Assembly (NCBI RefSeq): GCF_007197645.1
Contig: NZ_VKGK01000008.1
Coordinates: 1 to 64,000 of the forward strand
Length of the DNA: 64,000 bases
DNA from: Shewanella hanedai
GTDB lineage: Bacteria > Pseudomonadota > Gammaproteobacteria > Enterobacterales > Shewanellaceae
Reading direction: 5' to 3'
The notes beneath the pieces are model-generated. The model did no database searches. It had not been told where the DNA came from and worked only from the letters and a program-made list of their open reading frames with translations. The translations under genes were made by a program, and so were the position numbers. How positions within the stretch are numbered: position 1 is the first letter of the stretch; every line of letters begins with the position of its first letter. Positions 56,541-64,000 of this stretch are shown here, piece after piece.

Positions 56541-57710
56541 ATGAAACAGCGCCTCATTGCTTGGGCTCCAGTGCTTTTACTGGCACTTACTGCCTTTGTT
56601 TTTGTTTCCACAGAATTTGTGCCTGTGGGGATCCTTGCCGCTCTCGGGCAGAGCTTTGACATGAGTGCTGTTGAAATAGGTCCTATGTTAACGGTTTATG
56701 CCAGCGTCGTGGCTCTTGCTTCTTTACCGGCAGTATTACTGTTTGCGCGATTTGAGCGTAAAAAATTACTGCTGGGATTAATGACAGTTTTCATCATCAG
56801 CCACGGTGTTTGTGTCTGGGCGCCCAGCTACGACATTTTATTGTCAGGACGTATCGGCATCGCCTTTACTCATGCACTGTTTTGGGCAATAGCCCCTGCA
56901 CTCGTGGTACGGCTCGCACCGAATGGTCAAGGCGCACAAGCGTTAAGTATTTTCGCAACAGGCTGTGTATTAGCACTTGTATTAGGCATTCCCCTAGGGC
57001 GAGTCATTGGCCAGTTAGTGGGCTGGCGCAGTATTTTTGCCTTAATTGGCTTACTCACATTGTTCATGATGTTGCTGCTTTGGCGCGGACTTCCAAACTT
57101 ACCCGCAGCCCATGGTGGAAGCTGGCGTAGCTTGCCAGCTTTAGTACGCAATAAAGCACTACTCTGGCTATACCTGCTTACCATAGTGTTAGTGACCGCT
57201 CACTACAGCGTCTACACCTACTTGGAGCCTTTACTGCAAGAGCATTTTGGCTACTCTGCCAACATCACCACCATGATACTACTCATCTTTGGTGCTGCAG
57301 GATTAATTGGTAGTGCGCTATTTAGCCGTTATCAAGCACGTCACGCACAACAGTTACTGACACTTGCAATCGTGTTATTGGGTAGCTGCATGACAATCCT
57401 GCCATTCATTGCTAGCCAAATCTGGTTACTGCTCCCACTCTCTATTATATGGGGCACTGGCATGATGTTGATGTGTCTATCACTACAATCAAAAGCATTG
57501 AAATTAGCCCCAGATGCTACTGACGTGGCAATGGCTATTTACTCAGGTTTATTTAATGTCGGAATTGGTAGCGGTGCACTATTAGGCAGCATTATTGCTG
57601 CAAGATATGGTGTTGTTGAAAATGGAAATTGGGCTAGTCTATTGATCGTATTATCCATCATTCCCCTGTTCTACTTGCTAAAAGCACGACGTAGAGAGAT
57701 GGCTCATTAA
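56541..57710 (+). CDS. MFS sugar efflux transporter, SotB-like
   Basis: A 389-residue inner-membrane protein with twelve predicted helices. It begins with the FVFVSTEFVPVGILAALG stretch characteristic of the SotB/YdeA drug:H+ antiporter-1 group, and FERKKLLLG forms the loop 2-3 motif. In E. coli the family exports arabinose and related sugars or IPTG. The substrate here is not known. It is monocistronic with a clear terminator. Confidence 0.85.
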   Translation: MKQRLIAWAPVLLLALTAFVFVSTEFVPVGILAALGQSFDMSAVEIGPMLTVYASVVALASLPAVLLFARFERKKLLLGLMTVFIISHGVCVWAPSYDILLSGRIGIAFTHALFWAIAPALVVRLAPNGQGAQALSIFATGCVLALVLGIPLGRVIGQLVGWRSIFALIGLLTLFMMLLLWRGLPNLPAAHGGSWRSLPALVRNKALLWLYLLTIVLVTAHYSVYTYLEPLLQEHFGYSANITTMILLIFGAAGLIGSALFSRYQARHAQQLLTLAIVLLGSCMTILPFIASQIWLLLPLSIIWGTGMMLMCLSLQSKALKLAPDATDVAMAIYSGLFNVGIGSGALLGSIIAARYGVVENGNWASLLIVLSIIPLFYLLKARRREMAH

Positions 57711-57737
57711 GCAATAGGCCAAAAACCATAAGTTCTA

Positions 57738-57764
57738 AGGCTTGTCGTTCGACAAGCCTCTTTT
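57738..57764 (+). terminator. Terminator of the sotB-like gene
   Basis: AGGCTTGTCG and CGACAAGCCT form a perfect 10-bp stem with a 2-base spacer, followed by CTTTT. Confidence 0.85.
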
Positions 57765-58097
57765 GATTCATCAAGCTTAGCTAGACCCTTCATTTTTAGG
57801 CTTCATCAAACAACTCACATTGTGAAAATTCACACCCGATCAAGAAATGGAACAATAGTAATCCTCCTTTTCCACAGCAACAAATACTCATCGACAATAC
57901 AACCAGCAACTTATAATTGTTGTACTTGAAGCTTCACTGAGCTCTAGGCTTGCACTCCACAGATTCTGCTATTTATTTCGATCCATTAACTGACACCGTT
58001 AATTTCCCTCTGATTGTAAATTAAGGCTAACTAACTTACCTTAAGCAGTGAATGCATTCACAAAACATAGTAATAAAAACATAAAAAAGGAGTTTTT
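57765..58097. other. Intergenic region with nothing recognised
   Basis: About 330 bases. Only the ribosome-binding site AAAAGGAG at the right end is recognisable. Confidence 0.5.
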
Positions 58098-59051
58098 ATG
58101 AATAAATGGATATTTTACTCTGCGCTAGTGCCATTTTTAGCAGCTTGCGGATCCACACTTCCGAATACGTCTGCTGAAACTTACACTAAATACACATATG
58201 TCCCTTTAGATCCTCTTCCAATAGACACGAAACCAGGAGAAAGCTGTGTTGAAAACGCAGTGCAACTGAGCTATATCACAGAAATTGAATTAACTAAGGC
58301 GCTTCCCGATCAGACTGTAAGGATGGCGACACGAAAATTTAATGCCGATGGTAGCACTGACTTTACACTCGCTAAAACAGCAGTCGAGAATGAACAGTTT
58401 GAAGTTATTTTAGATTATATGAATACAGACACAGCTCCTGGCAACTTCAGTGTAAGGCGCTATGTAGCAGATTTAGTGAATTATAAAGCAGGTCTATTTA
58501 ACACAACTTACAAGAATGTCAGTTATAAAAAAGGGGACACTCTTGGATTTACAACACCAACACCACCTGGTGTGATCAGTAAATATGAGATACACCCCTA
58601 TGTTGATGGAAAATATACTGGAAATGAGTGGAGTCAGATCTCCATTCCAATCTATGTGGGTCTAGGACTTAGACTCAAGGCAAATGCCAATGTTATCAAA
58701 GGTAGTGTCAATATTTCCGGATTCCCGGGGATCGCAGCAAAAGCATCGAGTGGAGATATACAAGGCTCTCTTGTCGTGCAGACCTTAGGAGTTAGTGGAG
58801 AGAAGATTGCAGCAACCTTACCTTTACCCAGTGAATTGAATGAAACCACCTTTATGAACAGTATTTTGGCCATGGGGGCTATTAAAGCGCAAATTCATTC
58901 ATCAGACACCGACAGAACGCCAAGAGTGGTTGGTTTTTATAACCCTTTCGGTGGCGGTGAAGAGTTCATCAACGCCATGATTAGCGCTCTATCGGAGAAG
59001 CGACATCCTTGGTTTAGAGCCTGTACAGCCCCGAAAGTAATTGGAGGCTAA
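58098..59051 (+). CDS. Putative lipoprotein of unknown function
   Basis: A 317-residue protein with a lipoprotein signal MNKWIFYSALVPFLAAC (lipidated Cys17). The body is beta-rich with a Gly/Ala-rich stretch (GFPGIAAKASSGDIQG) and a conserved-looking end GFYNPFGGGEEFINAMI. I do not recognise the family. A strong AAAAAGGAG site precedes the ATG. It lies alone between the sugar transporter and the glutathione synthetase gene, with no shared regulation seen. Confidence 0.7.
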   Translation: MNKWIFYSALVPFLAACGSTLPNTSAETYTKYTYVPLDPLPIDTKPGESCVENAVQLSYITEIELTKALPDQTVRMATRKFNADGSTDFTLAKTAVENEQFEVILDYMNTDTAPGNFSVRRYVADLVNYKAGLFNTTYKNVSYKKGDTLGFTTPTPPGVISKYEIHPYVDGKYTGNEWSQISIPIYVGLGLRLKANANVIKGSVNISGFPGIAAKASSGDIQGSLVVQTLGVSGEKIAATLPLPSELNETTFMNSILAMGAIKAQIHSSDTDRTPRVVGFYNPFGGGEEFINAMISALSEKRHPWFRACTAPKVIGG

Positions 59052-59233
59052 ACATTCGAGTCATTTATGGTACATCGTAATTAAGCTGCTATTTTCCTAA
59101 AACAGATTCAATTAATTCAAATTAATTTGATTACAACTGTCGACTTATTGATAAGATTCTAAATTTCTGGTTTAATCGAAATAAGGTGATTTGTCGATAA
59201 CTACAAATCTGTCTCGATATCAAAGGCATTATT

Positions 59234-60694
59234 ATGAATAACATGAACGCTCAGTTAGTTGATAAGCAGATCACCGATGAGTTGTGTGAATGGTCAATTA
59301 TGCACGGTGTTGCCTTTAAAAATAGGGATGGAACGGCAAGCCATTGTCCATTCAGTCTTGCCCCCATGTCCATGAAACGTGGTGTTTACCAACACTTACT
59401 CCAAGTCACTCCCTTGCTAACCAAGTTAATCAGTCGGGTGTCTGAAGATCATCTTTTTCTGCAATCTTCGTTGAGTAAAATGGCAAAAGCGGATCCATTT
59501 TTTGAACGCTTGATGCTGTTGCACCACCAGATCCATGGAGTTAAAGAACAGCCAATGTTTCCGGCCCGCCAGCCGCTGCTGTTGATGCGAACAGACTATA
59601 TGGATGATCGCCAGCAAGGAGCAAAGGTAATTGAATTTAATGGTATTGCAGCGGGAATGGGACCATTTGGCAAGCGTATCACCCAGTTGCACCAATTCAT
59701 CAAAAATCAATGGCCAGAAACCTATCATGACTGGGTTGAAGATCCTTCAGCGACTCCAGCCGACAATGACGGCCTTGGGCAGTTAGCTTACGCCATTGCC
59801 CACTCAGCCCATAAAATACAGGCAGACTTTAATGAAACAGGCCAAGCCACTTTTTTGATGATTGTGCAAAGGCATGAAGATAATGTTTACGATCAGCACC
59901 TGCTTGAAGTTGAACTTCAAAAACGAGGAATAAGAACCGTTAGGCGCACCTTTGATCAACTGGCGTCTCAGTTATATTCAGGTGAAGAAAGAAGGTTAAT
60001 GCTCAAGGATATCGGCGCTATCGATGTCGTTTACCTGCGTGCAGGTTATCAATATATCGATTATTTTGCGCCTGCACTGCGTGAAGATACCTGCTGCCAA
60101 ACGTTAAGCCAAACGCGTGTTTTTATCGAACAGCATAATGTGGCAGTGAACGCGACAGTAAGCCAGCAACTTGCCACCAGTAAAACGATGCAGATGATAT
60201 TGACCATGATGCCCGAACAGGACTTCTCACGTTGGGGGCTTTCAGTCGAGGAAGTTAGGCTAGTGAAAACCGTATTGGCTGAGATGGTGCCTATCAATCA
60301 AGCAACAATCACATGGTTTGCATCCGATGCTGACAAACATGAGTGGGTTTTGAAAAACCAAGGAGAGGGCGGAGGTCATTGTGTGTTTGGTGATGAGATC
60401 AGCCACAAGCTTAATCAGCTAAACGTTGAGCAGTATGATGCATGGGCGCTCATGAAGCGTTTACATCCACATGAGCGTGAACGCCCAACGATTGCTGTAC
60501 GCAATGGCGAGCAGACGAAAATTGATGACTTAGTCAGTGAAATTGGCCTGTTTACTGCATTTTTCAATGGTGAGCCGATGACTGAATTGAATGGCTATGC
60601 TGGGTACCTAGTACGAAGCAAACCAGCAAAGGAGAATGAAGGCGGTATACACAGTGGTCAAGGGATCTTAGATTCTATCACTTTGGTTGATTAA
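59234..60694 (+). CDS. Eukaryotic-type glutathione synthetase
   Basis: Would join gamma-glutamylcysteine and glycine with ATP. The 486-residue protein follows the eukaryotic GSS fold (GSH_synth_ATP), not bacterial GshB (about 315 residues). Landmarks in order are FSLAPMSM (about 41-48), VIEFNGIAAGMG, VVYLRAGYQYIDYF, VSQQLATSKTMQMIL, VLKNQGEGGGHCVFGDE (the glycine-rich ATP loop), and a C-terminal NEGGIHSGQGILDSI. Length fits human GSS (474). A bacterial gshB elsewhere in the genome cannot be judged. It is convergent with mrcB. The exact substrate could differ from glycine. Confidence 0.87.
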   Translation: MNNMNAQLVDKQITDELCEWSIMHGVAFKNRDGTASHCPFSLAPMSMKRGVYQHLLQVTPLLTKLISRVSEDHLFLQSSLSKMAKADPFFERLMLLHHQIHGVKEQPMFPARQPLLLMRTDYMDDRQQGAKVIEFNGIAAGMGPFGKRITQLHQFIKNQWPETYHDWVEDPSATPADNDGLGQLAYAIAHSAHKIQADFNETGQATFLMIVQRHEDNVYDQHLLEVELQKRGIRTVRRTFDQLASQLYSGEERRLMLKDIGAIDVVYLRAGYQYIDYFAPALREDTCCQTLSQTRVFIEQHNVAVNATVSQQLATSKTMQMILTMMPEQDFSRWGLSVEEVRLVKTVLAEMVPINQATITWFASDADKHEWVLKNQGEGGGHCVFGDEISHKLNQLNVEQYDAWALMKRLHPHERERPTIAVRNGEQTKIDDLVSEIGLFTAFFNGEPMTELNGYAGYLVRSKPAKENEGGIHSGQGILDSITLVD

Positions 60695-60712
60695 GCCTGG
60701 CTTAGCCAGGCT
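60694..60712. terminator. Hairpin between convergent gshS-like and mrcB genes
   Basis: AGCCTGGC and GCCAGGCT form an 8-bp stem with a TTA loop, starting at the last base of the synthetase stop codon. No clear U tract is present on either strand. Confidence 0.5.
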
Positions 60713-60741
60713 CATATATCTCTACAGATAAGGATTCCACC

Positions 60742-63123
60742 CTAGCCGCCAGTGAGTTGCTGCCACCATGAAAGTGGCTCACCGCAGTTCTTAGCTGGGT
60801 GATAACTGGCTGCCAATGCAGGTAGTGCAATGGAGTTTTCACAGCCAGCTTGTTTAGCGACACCTGTGGTTTTATCGAAATGACCATTAACCACACCGCT
60901 GATTGGCGTCCTTCTTAAACTGATAGGTGGGCGAATACCAAGGAAGTCTTGATACACAGCCATGGCGCCACTGCTTCCATAAAGACCTGTCTTGCCATTG
61001 TCATCACGACCCACCCAAATTGCAGCAACGTTACGTTCATCAAATCCTGCAAACCAAGAGTCGCGGGAGTCGTTACTGGTGCCGGTTTTACCCGCTAACG
61101 TGGTATGTGGGAAAGTACGCCCAAGCCTAGATGCAGTGCCTGATTTAACCACTTGAGTCATAGCGTATTGCACCAGATAAGTGGTGCTGGCAGCCAAGGC
61201 TTCACTCTGCTCCACTCGTTTGACTGGTAAAGGGTTATTTTCCATGTCCAATACATCTGTAACTGATGACAGTCGTCGATAATGGCCGTTATCCGCGATG
61301 GTTTGATAGACTTGAGCAACCATTAATGGTGAACCATTAACCGCTCCCAGCAACATTGAAGGGTACTCAGAGACCTTATCTCTCCATCCCGCTTTATCAA
61401 GCGTGGTCGCGACACTGCTGACACCAATCTCCATGCCTAAGTTTACCGTTGGCACGTTGATCGACTTCTTAAACGCCGTTAACAGTGGCACTTCGCCTCT
61501 GAACTTTTTATCGACATTTTGCGGTGACCAAGTCTTACCTTGGCCGTTATTTAAGGTTATAGGTTGATCTTTCAGTGGTGTCGCCAATGTGTACTTCGCT
61601 GGCTGATTTAAGGCGGTCGCATAGACAAAAGGTTTGATTAATGAGCCTATCGGGCGTCTTATTTCAACCGCTCGGTTATACCCTTTATAGCCAGGTGCTT
61701 TATCGCCAACCATGGCTGCGATACCGGCTGAGTACTTATCGGTTACGACCATACCGATCTGCAGATCTTGATCATTTTTCCCTAAGCGAGCCATGGTCTT
61801 TTTCACCGCTTTCTCAGCCGCTTCTTGTGCCATCGGATCCAGCGTAGTGTAAACCTTAATGCCAGACTGCTTTAACAAAGAATCACCAAAACGTCTGCCA
61901 AGCTCATGTTGCACTACCGCAAAAAATGCCGGTAATTTTTGATGTACTGGTTTATCGGCACTTCTCAGGCCTAGAGGCGATTCAACCGCTGCGGTGTATT
62001 GAGCAACGCTGAGCTTACCGTCTTCCATCAGGAGGCGTAACACTAAGTCACGGCGACTTGCAGCACGCTCAGGATAACGCCACGGGTTGTAATAAGAGGG
62101 CCCTTTGATGACCGCAACAAGGAAAGCTTGCTGGGGTAAAGTCAGCTCTGCAATGGGGCGACCAAAATAGAATTGAGACGCCAGTCCCATGCCGTGAACT
62201 CCACGAGATTTGTCTTGACCCATATACACTTCGTTAAGATAAGCCTCTAATATTTCATCTTTTTCATAGCGAAAATCGATAATTATCGCCATCAAAGCTT
62301 CACGGATCTTACGTACCAAGGAGCGCTCGCTAGAAAGAAAGAAGTTCTTCGCTAACTGTTGAGTTAAGGTTGAGCCCCCTTGCACTGTTCGCCCAGCGCT
62401 GATGTTAACCAGTGCGGCGCGAAGAATGGCAAATGGACTCACCCCGTGATGTTCATAGAAATTACGATCTTCAACCAAGATAAGTGAATCAATAATCGGC
62501 TGTGGCAGCTTAGCAGTGGGAACAAACAGACGATCTTCACCGTCTCCGGTGATAATGCGATCCAGCAACACAGGCTCAAGATGAAAAACGGCTAATTGTC
62601 GCTTGTCTGATGCCCTTGTTACTGAGCTGACTCCCTGAGAATCAAAAGCGATCATCACTCTCTGTTCTGCCTGAGATCCCTTTGGATGCAGGAATGGACG
62701 ACGCCAGAGATCAACTCGGGTTTTAGAAGCGGAAAATTCACCCACCTGTCTTGGGTTAGCCACTTTGCGATAACCCAGTAACTTAAGCTCGGCAATCAAC
62801 TGACCATGACTCACAGCAGCCCCTGGGTATAATGCCATGGAGCGGCTAAATACCTGTGCTGGGAGGTGCCATTTCTGCCCTTCAAATTTGCGCGCTATCA
62901 CCTGATCTAGATAGATGCCATAACTCAATACAGCTACAAACAGAATCAGCCCTAATTTCCAGCTGATAGACCAGATGCGGCGGCCTAATCCAGTCGACGG
63001 CTTGTTCGCTTTTTTTACTACTTTAGCTTTTGAGGCTCGTTTCTTGGGCGCTGCTTTTTTCACTGCGGCTCCAGAAGCTGGCGCCTTGCGAGCAGGTTTC
63101 TTTGGTGTTTCTTTATCTGTCAT
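60742..63123 (-). CDS. mrcB: Penicillin-binding protein 1B
   Basis: Bifunctional peptidoglycan synthase. The 793-residue protein has a very basic cytoplasmic N-terminus (Lys/Ala-rich, about 1-48), one transmembrane helix (about 50-70), a UB2H domain (about 85-160), a glycosyltransferase domain (about 175-370) with LVEDRNFYEHHGV and GGSTLTQQLAKN, and a transpeptidase domain (about 420-720) with the SxxK motif in RPIGSLIKPF, SRDSW and KTGTSND. The length is near E. coli MrcB (844, long form). It sits beside hrpB, the same arrangement as in E. coli. Confidence 0.95.
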   Translation of the reverse strand: MTDKETPKKPARKAPASGAAVKKAAPKKRASKAKVVKKANKPSTGLGRRIWSISWKLGLILFVAVLSYGIYLDQVIARKFEGQKWHLPAQVFSRSMALYPGAAVSHGQLIAELKLLGYRKVANPRQVGEFSASKTRVDLWRRPFLHPKGSQAEQRVMIAFDSQGVSSVTRASDKRQLAVFHLEPVLLDRIITGDGEDRLFVPTAKLPQPIIDSLILVEDRNFYEHHGVSPFAILRAALVNISAGRTVQGGSTLTQQLAKNFFLSSERSLVRKIREALMAIIIDFRYEKDEILEAYLNEVYMGQDKSRGVHGMGLASQFYFGRPIAELTLPQQAFLVAVIKGPSYYNPWRYPERAASRRDLVLRLLMEDGKLSVAQYTAAVESPLGLRSADKPVHQKLPAFFAVVQHELGRRFGDSLLKQSGIKVYTTLDPMAQEAAEKAVKKTMARLGKNDQDLQIGMVVTDKYSAGIAAMVGDKAPGYKGYNRAVEIRRPIGSLIKPFVYATALNQPAKYTLATPLKDQPITLNNGQGKTWSPQNVDKKFRGEVPLLTAFKKSINVPTVNLGMEIGVSSVATTLDKAGWRDKVSEYPSMLLGAVNGSPLMVAQVYQTIADNGHYRRLSSVTDVLDMENNPLPVKRVEQSEALAASTTYLVQYAMTQVVKSGTASRLGRTFPHTTLAGKTGTSNDSRDSWFAGFDERNVAAIWVGRDDNGKTGLYGSSGAMAVYQDFLGIRPPISLRRTPISGVVNGHFDKTTGVAKQAGCENSIALPALAASYHPAKNCGEPLSWWQQLTGG

Positions 63124-63285
63124 CTTTATTCCGGAAATCTATCTTGTAACCAAGGTTATTGAAAAGCAGCCTTGAAAAATAATGCTTGATGCGCGCCTGA
63201 AGCTGCTTCAGTGGGCGCTTATCTAATCTGAAAACTCAAAAATTATCCCTTACCTTTATCATTTTTCATCACTCGCTTTCTGCCC

Positions 63286-64000
63286 TTACAAATTCTGGTT
63301 TAAGGTCTTTTTCTTGGTGAAACGCGTCGGCAATGTATTGGCTGGATCGTCTGGCCATAAATGCTTAGGGTACCGACCTTTCATCTCTTTCTTTACTTCA
63401 ACGTAAGGGCCTTGCCAAAAGCTGGCCAGATCCGCAGTCAATGCCAATGGCCGATGTGCAGGAGAGAGTAACTCCATGGTCACCGTTAGCTTTCCATTAG
63501 CGAGTACGGGGCTGAGTGCCATTCCTAACGCTTCTTGTAGACGCACACTTAACAGCGCTCTTCCGCCATCATCATAGGTGATCCCAGCTCGAGTGCCAGT
63601 CGCCATGGGCCAATGACAGGGAAACAGTGTATCAAGGCGCTGTTGAGCATTCCATTCAAGCTGGTTGAGCAGCAGATTATAGCAGTCAAGTGACTTCAAT
63701 TGTGACAAGCTTCTGACATCACTGAGATATGGGCCGAGCCAATCGGTTAATGTATCGATAAGCTGATCATCACTGATGTCAGGCCAGCTTTGATCTTTGT
63801 CGAGTGTCGCCGCTAACGCAAGCCTATTTTGCAGCTGTAACACCTTGTCATTCATGTTCAGTAAACCCAGACCTTTAGTGCGGATCTGTTCGATAATGGC
63901 TGATTTAATCTGCTTAGGATCTGGCTTACTCACTGCCGTTTTACTTAAGACTATCTGGCCAATGCGTTGTTGAGTTTCAGCGTAAAAACGACCTTTAGTA
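63286..64000 (-). CDS. hrpB: ATP-dependent helicase HrpB, C-terminal part (cut by window edge)
   Basis: The last 237 codons of a DExH helicase-like protein; the frame is open through the window end, so the N-terminal helicase motifs are missing only because of the cut. Features of the HrpB C-terminal domain are DWLGPYLSDVRSLSQLK, PMATGTRAGITYDD, LLSVRLQEALGM, LLSPAHRPLALTADLASFW, and KGRYPKHLWPDDP. The role in bacteria is unclear. The gene lies 162 bases upstream of mrcB on the same strand, a conserved pairing. Confidence 0.92.
   Translation of the reverse strand, partial: TKGRFYAETQQRIGQIVLSKTAVSKPDPKQIKSAIIEQIRTKGLGLLNMNDKVLQLQNRLALAATLDKDQSWPDISDDQLIDTLTDWLGPYLSDVRSLSQLKSLDCYNLLLNQLEWNAQQRLDTLFPCHWPMATGTRAGITYDDGGRALLSVRLQEALGMALSPVLANGKLTVTMELLSPAHRPLALTADLASFWQGPYVEVKKEMKGRYPKHLWPDDPANTLPTRFTKKKTLNQNL

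Noticed and set aside
1-64000. CRISPR arrays, rRNA genes, prophage structural genes or integrase/att sites
   Set aside because: None seen on reading through the window; the only repeats are the tandem pair at 10367-10625 and local inverted repeats.

Overview
The window looks like a chromosomal segment of a marine gammaproteobacterium, most probably Shewanella or a close relative. The evidence is gene content: an ArcA regulator, a tetraheme periplasmic flavocytochrome c fumarate reductase, a selenocysteine formate dehydrogenase with its own Sec-insertion genes, a DUF3293 and a DUF3581 protein, several TonB receptors, and a GlyGly-CTERM secreted protease. Genus is an inference from these proteins; no 16S gene is present.

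Layout. 1-144: right end of an IS4-type insertion sequence abutting a terminator. 1.0-5.0 kb: large secreted M36 metalloprotease. 5.0-8.5 kb: lysC with an upstream lysine riboswitch, followed in the same direction by an M14/AstE-like deacylase and a small lipoprotein. 8.6-10.3 kb: DUF3293 protein divergent from arcA, whose long leader carries two CRP-like sites. 10.4-10.6 kb: two tandem copies of a hairpin-rich repeat. 10.7-14.2 kb: dipeptidyl peptidase IV and fructose-bisphosphatase. 14.7-15.3 kb: unknown lipoprotein. 15.8-21.4 kb: fumarate reductase divergent from a two-component pair whose regulator is a degenerate NtrC-type protein. 21.5-31.6 kb: formate dehydrogenase block: fdhD, tRNA-Sec, selB, selA, fdhE, and the gamma, beta and alpha subunits. 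The alpha gene is read through an in-frame UGA with a visible bSECIS hairpin. 32.3-35.5 kb: a Cache-domain histidine kinase and a UrtA-like binding protein interrupted by an amber codon. 35.7-37.0 kb: DAACS transporter. 37.5-43.0 kb: a three-gene SMC/MukBEF-like operon without a JetD nuclease. 43.5-47.6 kb: TonB receptor, PepSY, DUF2271 and DUF4198 genes behind a Fur box. 48.0-49.8 kb: alanine/glycine symporter under a tandem glycine riboswitch. 50.1-56.3 kb: DUF3581 protein, then a second iron cluster (FecA-like TonB receptor, porin, FMN-binding protein, PepSY protein). 56.5-64.0 kb: sugar-efflux MFS protein, lipoprotein, eukaryotic-type glutathione synthetase, PBP1B (mrcB) and the C-terminal part of hrpB.

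How genes work together. The formate block contains most of what is needed to make a periplasmic-facing selenoprotein formate dehydrogenase: structural subunits, FdhD/FdhE maturation, SelA, SelB and tRNA-Sec. Only SelD is absent from the window. With fumarate reductase and ArcA nearby, the left half is rich in anaerobic respiration. The right half has two parallel Fur-linked modules. Each pairs a TonB receptor with a PepSY membrane protein and with a small periplasmic protein bearing a D-x-x-[ST]-x-A-T flavinylation-like motif, which suggests flavin-based reduction of imported ferric complexes.

The items most worth a second look are the stand-alone SMC trio, the paired flavin/PepSY modules, the NtrC-like regulator lacking GAFTGA, the amber-interrupted receptor beside an intact kinase, the antisense overlap of selB with selC, and the repeat and operator arrays.
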